This document shows, one piece after another, positions 35,957-42,360 of a stretch of DNA of 42,360 nt. The position numbers and the translations under genes are program-made. The notes under the pieces are model-generated. The model worked only from the letters and a program-made list of their open reading frames with translations. It was not told where the DNA came from and did not search any database. Position 1 is the first letter of the stretch. Every line of letters starts with the position of its first letter. The stretch comes from Aestuariimicrobium ganziense (GTDB taxonomy: Bacteria; Actinomycetota; Actinomycetes; Propionibacteriales; Propionibacteriaceae). Location of the stretch: assembly GCF_015352975.1 (NCBI RefSeq), contig NZ_JACYIZ010000001.1:690435-732794 (forward strand). Direction: 5' to 3'.

Positions 35957-37147
35957 CTACCGGGTGGTCAGCCGGGCTCGGCGCACGGCGTGGGGCCCGA
36001 ACCGGGCGACGGCAGCGTCGGCGGCGCGTTCGGCCTCACGCATGCCGCGTTCGGGGGCGTCGAGGGTGAACTGCTGGAAGGCCTCGTCGGCGTCGACGAG
36101 GTGCTCGGCCCGTACCCCGACCCGGCGGATCCGGGCGCGCTGCAGGTGCAGCTTGGTCCAGCAGCGCAGCGCGGCGGCGTAGATCTCGTCGGTGACGTCG
36201 GTGGGGGTGGCGAGTTGGGTGGTGCGGGTGATGGTGGTGAAGTCGGCGAACCGCACCGAGATCGAGACGGCTCGTCCGAGCACTTCGGCCTGACGCATCC
36301 GTGAGGCGGTGCGGGCGGCCATCCGCAGCAGTTCGGTGGTGACCACCTCGGCGTCGTCGGTGTCGCGCGAGAAGGTCTCCTGGGCGCCGATGCTGCGTTC
36401 GACGGCGGTGGTGGCGACGGTGCGGGCGTCGCGTCCCCAAGCCAGGTCGTGCAGCCAGGTGCCCTGGTGCATGCCGAGCGCTCGTTGCAGGGTGCTGCGC
36501 GAGGTGTGGGCGAGGTGGCCGACCTGGGTCAGGCCGAGGCTGTGCAGCTTGGCGGCGGTGGACTCCCCCACGCCCCAGATGGTCTCGACCGGCAGCGGGT
36601 GCAGGAAGCTGGTGACCTGGTGGGGTGAGACCTCGATCAGGCCATCGGGTTTGGCCTGGCCCGAGGCGATCTTGGCGACGAACTTGCTGGGGGCCAGCCC
36701 GACCGAGCAGGTGATCTGTTGTTCGTCGGCGACCTGGATGCGGATCAGTTCGGCGATCTCGCGGGCGGGTCCGAGTCGCCGTTGGGCTCCGGTGACGTCG
36801 AGGAAGGCCTCGTCGATCGAGATCGGTTCGACCTGGGCGGTGATGCCGGAGAAGATCGCGAACACTCCCTTGCTGACCTCGGCGTAGGTGTCGTGGTCGG
36901 GCGGGATGGGCACCCCGTGGGGGCACAGCCGTCGGGCGCGTGAACTGGGCATGCCCGAACGCACCCCCGACTGGCGTGCCTCGTAGCTGGCGGCCAGGAC
37001 GACTCCCCGCTCGGCTCCCCCGACCCAGACCGGTCGTCCGCGCAGTTCGGGACGACGGGCCAGTTCGACCGAGACGTAGAAGGCGTCCATGTCGACGTGG
37101 AGGATGCTGCGAGAGCCGGGCGCAGCTGGCGCGGGGGTGGGGGTCAT
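35957..37147 (-). CDS. dinB: DNA polymerase IV (Y family)
   Basis: Error-prone translesion polymerase, 396 aa. All catalytic carboxylates are intact: HVDMDAFYVSVE near the N-terminus and SIDEAFLD near 105-112. It also has LAASYEARQSGVRSGMP, the thumb helix-hairpin-helix (IWGVGESTAAKLHSLGL) and the little-finger domain. Intact metal ligands show it is a true polymerase, not the catalytically dead ImuB that usually partners DnaE2 in mutasome cassettes. I see no canonical C-terminal beta-clamp motif with certainty. The ATG overlaps the dnaE2 stop (ATGA), so it is translated with DnaE2 under the upstream SOS promoter. Confidence 0.95.
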   Translation of the reverse strand: MTPTPAPAAPGSRSILHVDMDAFYVSVELARRPELRGRPVWVGGAERGVVLAASYEARQSGVRSGMPSSRARRLCPHGVPIPPDHDTYAEVSKGVFAIFSGITAQVEPISIDEAFLDVTGAQRRLGPAREIAELIRIQVADEQQITCSVGLAPSKFVAKIASGQAKPDGLIEVSPHQVTSFLHPLPVETIWGVGESTAAKLHSLGLTQVGHLAHTSRSTLQRALGMHQGTWLHDLAWGRDARTVATTAVERSIGAQETFSRDTDDAEVVTTELLRMAARTASRMRQAEVLGRAVSISVRFADFTTITRTTQLATPTDVTDEIYAAALRCWTKLHLQRARIRRVGVRAEHLVDADEAFQQFTLDAPERGMREAERAADAAVARFGPHAVRRARLTTR

Positions 37148-40100
37148 CGTCCCGAGCTACCCGGGGACGAGTGCCACAGCTTGCGGGGGGCCTGGTCGGC
37201 GGGGGTGCCGGCGGGCTTGACGTCGGCATAGGGCGACTGCTTGAACCCGGAGGCGTGGACGAGGACGCGCCGCGGTCCCATCCCGCCCGAGGTGTGGGTG
37301 GGGGCGTCGACCAGGCGGGGTGCCGAGGCCTGGGGGGCGATCGCGCCGGCAGGGACCGCGTTGACCAGGTCGAGCACGGCCGACATGGCCTGGTCGCGGT
37401 CACCGTGCTGGGCGAGTTCGTCGGTCCAGCAGCGGTGCAGCACCTGCAGGTCCCAGGCGCCGGTGGCTCGCAACGAGATCCCGCGAGGGCCGGTGCGGCG
37501 CAGTTCTCCGCGGACGACGAGCAACCAACTGGAGAACACGGTGTGGGCGTAGGGACCCTGGGCGTCCTCGAAGAAGGTGGCGTCGACCGGGCCGGTGCCG
37601 TCGTCGAGGGTGAGGAAGACCACGCGGCGCCCGCTGCGGATCGGTGGGGTCTGGGTGGCGACCTTGACCCCGGCCACCAGCAGGTCGGCCTGGGAGCGTT
37701 GCCTGATCAGGTCGGTCGACCAGGTGGTGCCCAGGGCCTCGAGGAAGTCGCGGTGGAAGTCGACGATGTGATGGCTGGCGTCGAGTCCGAGGATGTCGAG
37801 TTCGGCCTCGAGGCGTTCGGAGTCACTCATCTCGGGCAGCCGCGACGCGGTGACGTCAGCAGGGGTCGGCGGCAGGCCGACGGCATGGTCTGTCGGGGGG
37901 TGCCGGGGGTCATCCCCCGCGTGGGGGTGCAGGGGGTCATCCCCCGCATCGAAGTCGAGCGCGAGTTGGACGCCGGTGAACGACTCGGCCACCCGCGACG
38001 GCACCACCTCACCCTGGGCCTGGCGGGCGGCGAGGTCGCGTGGGTCGTCCCCGTTCATGGGTAGGGGCTTGGTGCGGCGCAGGCCTCGTCCCCGGGCGAG
38101 GGTGCGGCGTTCGACCACGGCCAACCTGTGCAGGTCGGCCACGCTGAGCAGCAGGTCGCGGCGGGTGAGTTGATCGCGTGACTGCACCTGGCTGGCTCGT
38201 CCGACCCGGTACATCCGGTCGAAGGCACCGGCCTTGACCAGGCGTTCGACCACGGGGGCTTCGACCCGGGCACGGTTCCAGAAGTCGGTCAGCGAGTGGT
38301 AGGGCTGGCCGGCCACGATCCGCAGCACCTCGACCTGGCTGATGCCCTTGACTTCTGACAGCGAGAGCCGGATGCCGTGCTCGGAGTCGTCGGGCAGTCC
38401 GCGGTGGTCGAGGGGACGCACGGCGGCCCAGCCGTCGGTGGACTCCTCGAGGCCGGGTTGCTCGGGTTCGGGGAGGGGCTCGGCACGGTCGCTGGTGGTC
38501 TCGACACGGTCGCTCGTGGTCTCGACACGGTCGCGCGTGGTCTCGACACGGTCGCTTCGCTCCCTACTCGACCAACGTTCGTGGGGGTGCAGGCATTCGA
38601 CCCGGTAGGTGTCGGTGGAGGCGTTGACGTCGAGACCGAGCACCGGGATGCCCATCCGGCGGGCCTCCTCGAGCAGCAGCCGCTTGGGATACATGCCGGG
38701 GTCGTGGGTGAGCACCCCGGCGATGAAGTGGGCCGGGTGGTGGCGTTTGAGCCAGGCCGACTGGTAGGTGGGCAGGGCGAAAGCGGCGGCGTGGGCCTTG
38801 CAGAACCCGAACGAGGCGAAGGCCGCCAGCACCTCCCAGACCTTGTCGACCACCGCGGGGGTGTAGCCGCGGTCGCGGGCGGTGGGGATGAACCAGTCCT
38901 GCACGTCGTGTCGTCCGGCGATGTCGCCCAAGGCGCGGCGCACCTCGTCGGCCTGGGCCAGGCTGCAGCCGGTCATGATCGACACGATCTGGATCAGTTG
39001 TTCGTGGAAGACCACCACCCCTCCGGTCTCGGCGAGCACCGGGGCGAGGTCGGGGTGCAGGTAATGGGGTGCGCCCCATCCCTGCCGGGCGTTGAGGAAG
39101 GGCACCACCATGTCGGACTTCACCGGCCCGGGCCGGAACAGCGAGATGTCGATGATGATGTCGGTGAAGTCGGCGGGCCCGAACTTGCCGACCAGTTCGC
39201 GTTGGCCGGGTGACTCGATCTGGAAGCAGCCCAGGGTGGCGGCGTGGCCGATCATGTCGTAGGTGTCGGGGTCGTCGAAGGGGGCCAGGGCGTCGATGTC
39301 GGGACGAGGGTGCCCGGTGCGTTCGATCTCGTCGAGGGCGTGAGCCATCGCCGACTGCATCCGGATGCCGAGCACGTCGAGCTTGAGCAGCCCGATGTCC
39401 TCGACGTCCTCCTTGTCGAACTGGCTCATCGGGAACCCGCCGAAGCTGGCCTCGACCGGGGTCCGGTCGCCCAGGGTGACGTCGCTGAGCAACACCCCGC
39501 AGGGGTGCAGGGCAACGTGGCGGGGCAGCCCGTCGAGGGATTCGACCAGTTCGAACAGCACGTCGAGACGACGTTCGGCCAGCCCAGCGGCGCGCAGTTC
39601 GGGCTGGTCGCGCAACGCGTTGCGCGCATCTCGGGCGCGGCTGTGGGGGAACGACTTGGCGATGGCATCGATCTCCATCGGCGGCAGGCTGAGCGCGGCA
39701 CCGACGTCGCGCACCGCGTGGCGCACCCGGTAGGTCTCCATCATCGCCACGCAGGCCACCCGCTGGCCCCCGAAGACGTCGAAGATCTTCTGGTAGATCT
39801 CGGTGCGTCGGGCCGACTCGACGTCGAGGTCGATGTCGGGCAGTGCCCGCCGCAGCGGTGACAGGAACCGTTCCATGATCAGCCCGTTGGCCAGCGGGTC
39901 GACCCCGGAGACCCCGAGCAGGTGGTTGACCAGGCTGCCTGCGCCCGATCCGCGGGCGGCGCAGCGCACCCCCATGTCGCGGATCATCTCGACCACGTCG
40001 GCGACGGTGAGGAAGTACGAGGCGAACCCGAGGTGGGCGATCACCGCCAGTTCCTCGTCCAGTCGTCGGGTGAGTTCGTCGGTGACGGTGGCGTAGCGGT

Positions 40101-41118
40101 CGGCGATGCCGGCCTCGCAGCGGGCCTTGAGCACGCTCATCGCCTCGCGTCCGGTGGTGCCGAGCACTTCGAACTCGGGCAGGTGGATCTCGCCGAGACC
40201 GATGTCGGCGTGCGGGTCGAGTTGGCAGCGCAGGCCCAGTTCGCGGGTCTGCCCCAGCAACTGGGCGGTGCCGGAGGACCCTCGTCCGGCGGCGCGGGCG
40301 ACCTGTTCGGCGACCTCGAGCATGTCCTTGCCCGACTTGAGGTGGCCCTCGGCGTTGCGGCGGTCGATGTTGCGCAGGTCGAGAGGGACGAGTCGTCGGG
40401 CGGCGTCGAGCACGTCGACGGTGGCGGCCTGGTGGCGTTCGGCCATCCGCACGTGGTTGGTCAGCACTGCGGTGAGTCCGAACCGGTCGGCGAGTTCGAC
40501 CATGGCACCGGCCTGGGCGGCGGAGTTGGTGCCGCGTCCACTGACCCGGTGGTTGGTGGCAGCGACCACCACCTGCGAGGGGCCGACCCGGTCGACCCAG
40601 GCCTGCAACTCCTGCTGGGCACGCTGTCGTTCGCCGCGGGCGACGAGTTCGCCGAACGGTGAGTCGCTGCCGAGCACCACGACCAGGTCGCCGTCGCGGG
40701 CATGTTCGGCGACCAGGTCGGACGAACTGATCGGCTCACCTCGCACCCCGGTCAGGTGGGTGGCGCTGGTGAGCCGGCACAGGCTGCCCCAGCCGCGCCG
40801 CGAGGTGGCCATCGCCACCACCCGGGGCAGTCGGGGGTCGCGCAGTTCGCCGCCGCGCACCGCGGTGGGGGGACGAGACCGGTCCCGCGGTCGTCCGGTC
40901 GGGGCCAGGGCGAGGTCGACCCCGACCACCGGGGCGACCCCGTGGGCCAGGCAGGCCTTGGCGAACCGGATGGCGCCGTAGAGCCCGTCCCGGTCGGTGA
41001 GGGCGAGGATGTCCTGGCCGTGCTCGGCGGCCTTGGCGACCAGGGCTTCGGGGTGGGAGGCACCGTGCTGCAACGAGTAGCCCGAGGCCACGCGCAGGTG
41101 CACGAAGGGGTCGTTCAT
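37144..41118 (-). CDS. dnaE2: Error-prone DNA polymerase III alpha subunit DnaE2
   Basis: C-family polymerase for damage-induced mutagenesis. The 1,324-aa protein has an N-terminal PHP domain (VHLRVASGYSLQHGASHPEA), the catalytic palm with ALPDIDLDVES, the fingers, HhH modules and an OB fold near the C-terminus (VVFLTLDDGTGPVDATFF). DnaE2 proteins are usually about 1,050-1,150 aa; much of the excess lies in low-complexity inserts. Residues about 848-880 hold repeats of DRVETTS or DRVETTR, and about 1058-1075 hold two AGDDPxHPx units. Both are encoded by repeat elements whose unit lengths are multiples of three. ATG at 41118 overlaps the upstream HEPN-gene stop (ATGA). Confidence 0.95.
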   Translation of the reverse strand: MNDPFVHLRVASGYSLQHGASHPEALVAKAAEHGQDILALTDRDGLYGAIRFAKACLAHGVAPVVGVDLALAPTGRPRDRSRPPTAVRGGELRDPRLPRVVAMATSRRGWGSLCRLTSATHLTGVRGEPISSSDLVAEHARDGDLVVVLGSDSPFGELVARGERQRAQQELQAWVDRVGPSQVVVAATNHRVSGRGTNSAAQAGAMVELADRFGLTAVLTNHVRMAERHQAATVDVLDAARRLVPLDLRNIDRRNAEGHLKSGKDMLEVAEQVARAAGRGSSGTAQLLGQTRELGLRCQLDPHADIGLGEIHLPEFEVLGTTGREAMSVLKARCEAGIADRYATVTDELTRRLDEELAVIAHLGFASYFLTVADVVEMIRDMGVRCAARGSGAGSLVNHLLGVSGVDPLANGLIMERFLSPLRRALPDIDLDVESARRTEIYQKIFDVFGGQRVACVAMMETYRVRHAVRDVGAALSLPPMEIDAIAKSFPHSRARDARNALRDQPELRAAGLAERRLDVLFELVESLDGLPRHVALHPCGVLLSDVTLGDRTPVEASFGGFPMSQFDKEDVEDIGLLKLDVLGIRMQSAMAHALDEIERTGHPRPDIDALAPFDDPDTYDMIGHAATLGCFQIESPGQRELVGKFGPADFTDIIIDISLFRPGPVKSDMVVPFLNARQGWGAPHYLHPDLAPVLAETGGVVVFHEQLIQIVSIMTGCSLAQADEVRRALGDIAGRHDVQDWFIPTARDRGYTPAVVDKVWEVLAAFASFGFCKAHAAAFALPTYQSAWLKRHHPAHFIAGVLTHDPGMYPKRLLLEEARRMGIPVLGLDVNASTDTYRVECLHPHERWSSRERSDRVETTRDRVETTSDRVETTSDRAEPLPEPEQPGLEESTDGWAAVRPLDHRGLPDDSEHGIRLSLSEVKGISQVEVLRIVAGQPYHSLTDFWNRARVEAPVVERLVKAGAFDRMYRVGRASQVQSRDQLTRRDLLLSVADLHRLAVVERRTLARGRGLRRTKPLPMNGDDPRDLAARQAQGEVVPSRVAESFTGVQLALDFDAGDDPLHPHAGDDPRHPPTDHAVGLPPTPADVTASRLPEMSDSERLEAELDILGLDASHHIVDFHRDFLEALGTTWSTDLIRQRSQADLLVAGVKVATQTPPIRSGRRVVFLTLDDGTGPVDATFFEDAQGPYAHTVFSSWLLVVRGELRRTGPRGISLRATGAWDLQVLHRCWTDELAQHGDRDQAMSAVLDLVNAVPAGAIAPQASAPRLVDAPTHTSGGMGPRRVLVHASGFKQSPYADVKPAGTPADQAPRKLWHSSPGSSGR
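37894..37947 (-). repeat. Two tandem 27-bp REP-like units within dnaE2
   Basis: Units 37894-37920 and 37921-37947 differ at three positions. Each contains GGGGGTCATCCCCC, an imperfect palindrome. They encode AGDDPLHPH and AGDDPRHPP and keep the reading frame. A related copy lies in the intergenic region at 35413-35439. Confidence 0.75.
38481..38577 (-). repeat. 21-bp tandem repeats ending in a REP-like palindrome within dnaE2
   Basis: Three 21-bp units (38481, 38502 and 38523; shared core ACGGTCGC then GTGGTCT) lead into a longer element (38544-38577) that ends CTACTCGACCAACG. Bounded by TGGTC and GACCA, it resembles the dispersed TGGTCTCGA...ACTCGACCA repeats common in actinobacterial genomes. 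Translated, it gives the DRVETT(S/R) peptide repeats. Confidence 0.7.
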
Positions 41119-41540
41119 GCCGTGTCGTCCTCGACCGCGTGCAACCAGCGGGGGCGGCGGCCGCTTCGGCGCAGCCACCTCTCCACCTCGGTGCAGAAGC
41201 GTTCGGCGTCCCTGACCAGGTCGTCGGCCTCGCGGGTGGTGGCGTGGGCTCGTCCCTGACCGATCAGGCGGCGACGCACCGAGGTGGCGGCGAAGAAGCT
41301 GGCCCACTCCCCCAGTTCGGGGGCGTAGCGCGCAACCAGCACCCAGGGGTCGATCACCCCGGGGGCCACGCCTCGCCCGGTGCGGGCACGCAGCACCAGG
41401 TCGGCGGCCCGCACGGCGGCCTGGTGGGCGGCCACGTAGCGGTGCCCGGCGGCCTCGACCAGTTCGGCCTCAACCACCAGCGCCCGCACCTGGGTCAGGT
41501 CGACCAGCAGCCGGTCGGCGGCTGTGCGCTCGGTGTCCAT
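41115..41540 (-). CDS. SAV_6107-family HEPN-domain protein
   Basis: A 141-aa alpha-helical protein with the pattern of the SAV_6107 HEPN family: ADRLLVDLTQVRALVVEAE, the segment EAAGHRYVAAHQAAVRAADLVLRAR, and a helical C-terminus with Arg-rich basic patches. Actinobacterial members are typically encoded beside dnaE2/dinB and DUF6504 genes; biochemistry is unknown. The canonical HEPN RNase motif (R-x4-6-H) is not clearly present. ATG at 41540 follows an AGGGG site by about 7 nt. It lies 11 nt after the DUF6504 stop and overlaps the dnaE2 start (ATGA). Confidence 0.8.
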   Translation of the reverse strand: MDTERTAADRLLVDLTQVRALVVEAELVEAAGHRYVAAHQAAVRAADLVLRARTGRGVAPGVIDPWVLVARYAPELGEWASFFAATSVRRRLIGQGRAHATTREADDLVRDAERFCTEVERWLRRSGRRPRWLHAVEDDTA

Positions 41541-41551
41541 CGCTCGCCCCT

Positions 41552-41866
41552 TCAGTCGACGACGGTGCGCAATTGCCAGGCGCCGTCGTTCCAGGTGTGG
41601 GCCAACTCGTAGATGCCGCGGCTGCCGGCCATGCCGTTGGCGGCCTCGACCCGCCAGACCTCGATCTCGCACAGCAGGTCGTTCTCGGCCTCGGGCAGCT
41701 CTTCACCACGTGCGGCGCGGACCGCCGGCGAGGTCCACCACTGGCCGGACTCGATCCAGCGCGACTCCACCGCCAGCACCCGCCACAGTTGTTCACGCCA
41801 GACGAACTGGACCGGATCCTCCTCGCGGCCGAGCCGCACCTGCACCGGGTCGTGGTGTCGACGCAT
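41552..41866 (-). CDS. DUF6504-family protein
   Basis: A 104-aa protein, first gene of the SOS operon. It has the family features: MRRHHDPVQVRLG start, FVWREQLWRVLAVESRWIESGQWW, and a C-terminal YELAHTWNDGAWQL. The small Trp-rich beta fold has no known activity. The family is regularly coded with DinB/DnaE2 in Actinobacteria, so a helper role in translesion synthesis is a reasonable inference. ATG at 41866 has GGAGG 10 nt upstream. The frame is open further upstream, but those residues do not resemble the family. Confidence 0.8.
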   Translation of the reverse strand: MRRHHDPVQVRLGREEDPVQFVWREQLWRVLAVESRWIESGQWWTSPAVRAARGEELPEAENDLLCEIEVWRVEAANGMAGSRGIYELAHTWNDGAWQLRTVVD

Positions 41867-42073
41867 CGTGGTCCACCTCCTGGGGCCGACCGCACGGGTC
41901 GGATCGCTCGGGGTGCCTCGCTGTGTCGACCCAGAGGCGACGGAAGCCCCGGTGCGGACGGGGGTCGAAGCCATCCGCACCGGAGCAGTCCGGGTGTTCG
42001 TCCAACGGTTCTCGCCGGGTGGCCCTTCCCCAAGATCCGGCCCGGGTGTTCGACTGGCGGGTGAACCAGTCAA

Positions 42074-42089
42074 TCGAACAGCTGTTCGA
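42074..42089. promoter_or_regulatory. LexA operator (SOS box)
   Basis: TCGAACAGCTGTTCGA is a perfect 16-bp palindrome matching the actinobacterial SOS consensus TCGAAC-N4-GTTCGA. It lies just downstream of the predicted transcription start of the DUF6504-HEPN-dnaE2-dinB operon, so LexA should repress until DNA damage. An adjacent GAACGTGTTC adds a partial second site. Confidence 0.9.
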
Positions 42090-42098
42090 ACGTGTTCC

Positions 42099-42129
42099 AC
42101 TATAGGCCGACCCACCGACAATTCGTCAA
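42099..42129 (-). promoter_or_regulatory. Promoter of the translesion operon
   Basis: On the minus strand TTGACG (42124-42129), a 19-nt spacer and TATAGT (42099-42104). The start would be near 42092, immediately before the LexA operator. The long spacer suggests moderate strength. Confidence 0.6.
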
Positions 42130-42225
42130 GGGGGAGTTCTGGCGTTCGGGGCGATCCCCTTGCAGCCCTGTGGCGGGATCGAACGAAGTCACCGCCGATG
42201 TCGCTGAAATGTCCCCACCGCAACC

Positions 42226-42231
42226 TAGGGT
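42226..42231 (+). promoter_or_regulatory. -10 element of the leaderless 3'-edge gene
   Basis: TAGGGT, 6 nt, then ATG at 42238; no ribosome site. Confidence 0.55.
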
Positions 42232-42237
42232 GTGCCC

Positions 42238-42360
42238 ATGACCACAGACTCCAGCAGTACCGACCCCGGCGGCCCAGTCACCGGCGGCCCAGTCACCGGC
42301 GGCCCAGTCACCGGCGGCATCGACCGGGACGGGGTGATCCGCACAGAGTCCGACCGGTTC
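42238..42360 (+). CDS. Start of a protein gene cut by the window edge; possibly maleylpyruvate isomerase/DinB-like family
   Basis: The first 41 codons only. After a Ser/Thr-rich start come three GGPVT repeats (15-bp tandem units at 42268-42312) and then IDRDGVIRTESDRF. The last segment resembles the first helix of mycothiol-dependent maleylpyruvate isomerase or DinB-superfamily proteins (typically a V/L-R-x-E-x-D/S-R-F/L pattern), but this is too little to decide. Expression appears leaderless. It is divergent from the SOS operon. Confidence 0.5.
   Translation, partial: MTTDSSSTDPGGPVTGGPVTGGPVTGGIDRDGVIRTESDRF
42268..42312 (+). repeat. Three identical 15-bp tandem repeats
   Basis: GGCGGCCCAGTCACC repeated three times without a mismatch, encoding GGPVT units near the N-terminus of the edge gene; likely variable in copy number. 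Confidence 0.85.

Larger units (their letters stand above)
41867..42237. other. Divergent control region with long leader of the SOS operon
   Basis: The 371 nt hold the SOS promoter and LexA operator (42074-42129) and the -10 box of the plus-strand gene (42226-42231). From the predicted start near 42092 to the DUF6504 ATG there is a leader of about 225 nt in which I see no convincing ORF. Confidence 0.6.

Noticed and set aside
35957..37147. ImuB (inactive Y-family mutasome subunit)
   Set aside because: The catalytic DxD and DE residues of a true Pol IV are present (HVDMDAFY, SIDEAFLD), so it is annotated as dinB.
38481..38577. CRISPR-like array
   Set aside because: The 21-bp units abut without unique spacers, lie in frame inside dnaE2 and end in a REP-like palindrome; no cas genes are present.
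39610..39625. 16-bp perfect palindrome GCGCAACGCGTTGCGC in dnaE2
   Set aside because: It lies in conserved coding sequence, encoding ordinary DnaE2 residues, with no related copy seen; likely chance in GC-rich DNA.

Overview
This 42.4-kb window is a chromosomal segment of a high-GC actinobacterium. The evidence is the gene content (Wag31/DivIVA, SepF, an ANTAR regulator of the PdtaR type, a class F-like sortase, DnaE2), the TANNNT -10 elements followed 6-7 nt later by leaderless start codons, and a mycobacterial-type SOS box. A member of the Propionibacteriales is my best guess, but the lineage is inference and no marker in the window proves it.

Layout. (1) 1-4077: rpsA (minus), a class F-like sortase (plus), then about 1.4 kb of accessory scar: an AbiEi-antitoxin remnant, an orphan 214-aa ORF and a broken GNAT acetyltransferase. 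(2) 4079-9715: polA, a hotdog thioesterase, pdtaR, tRNA-Leu(CAA) and pyk, with a strong bidirectional terminator between the tRNA and pyk. (3) 9779-11713: rluD, lspA and a DksA/TraR zinc-finger gene, overlapping end to end. (4) 11869-30463: the division and cell-wall (dcw) cluster, all on the minus strand and read mraZ-rsmH-ftsL-ftsI-murE-murF-mraY-murD-ftsW-murG-murC-ftsQ-ftsZ-pgeF-sepF-yggT-wag31. Most junctions overlap as ATGA, GTGA or TGATG. It supplies lipid II synthesis (MurC-F, MraY, MurG), septal polymerisation (FtsW/FtsI), the divisome scaffold (FtsQ, FtsL, FtsZ, SepF) and polar growth (Wag31). ftsA and ddl are absent here. (5) 30637-35206: a divergent plus-strand operon of MoxR ATPase, DUF58 and transglutaminase genes. 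(6) 35454-41866: a DUF3040 membrane protein and an SOS-controlled translesion operon, DUF6504-HEPN-dnaE2-dinB. (7) 42238-end: the start of a leaderless plus-strand gene.

Most notable signals. The damage-response operon has a perfect SOS box at its promoter. Its dnaE2 carries two different in-frame families of short palindromic or tandem repeats, one of which also lies in a nearby intergenic region. A leaderless start signal upstream of moxR would add a cysteine-rich N-terminal extension. The mraZ promoter overlaps a 10-bp-periodic operator, and two hairpins separate mraZ from the rest of the dcw cluster. A perfect 13-bp hairpin sits in the first codons of pgeF, just after ftsZ. I found no CRISPR array, rRNA, complete insertion sequence or prophage.
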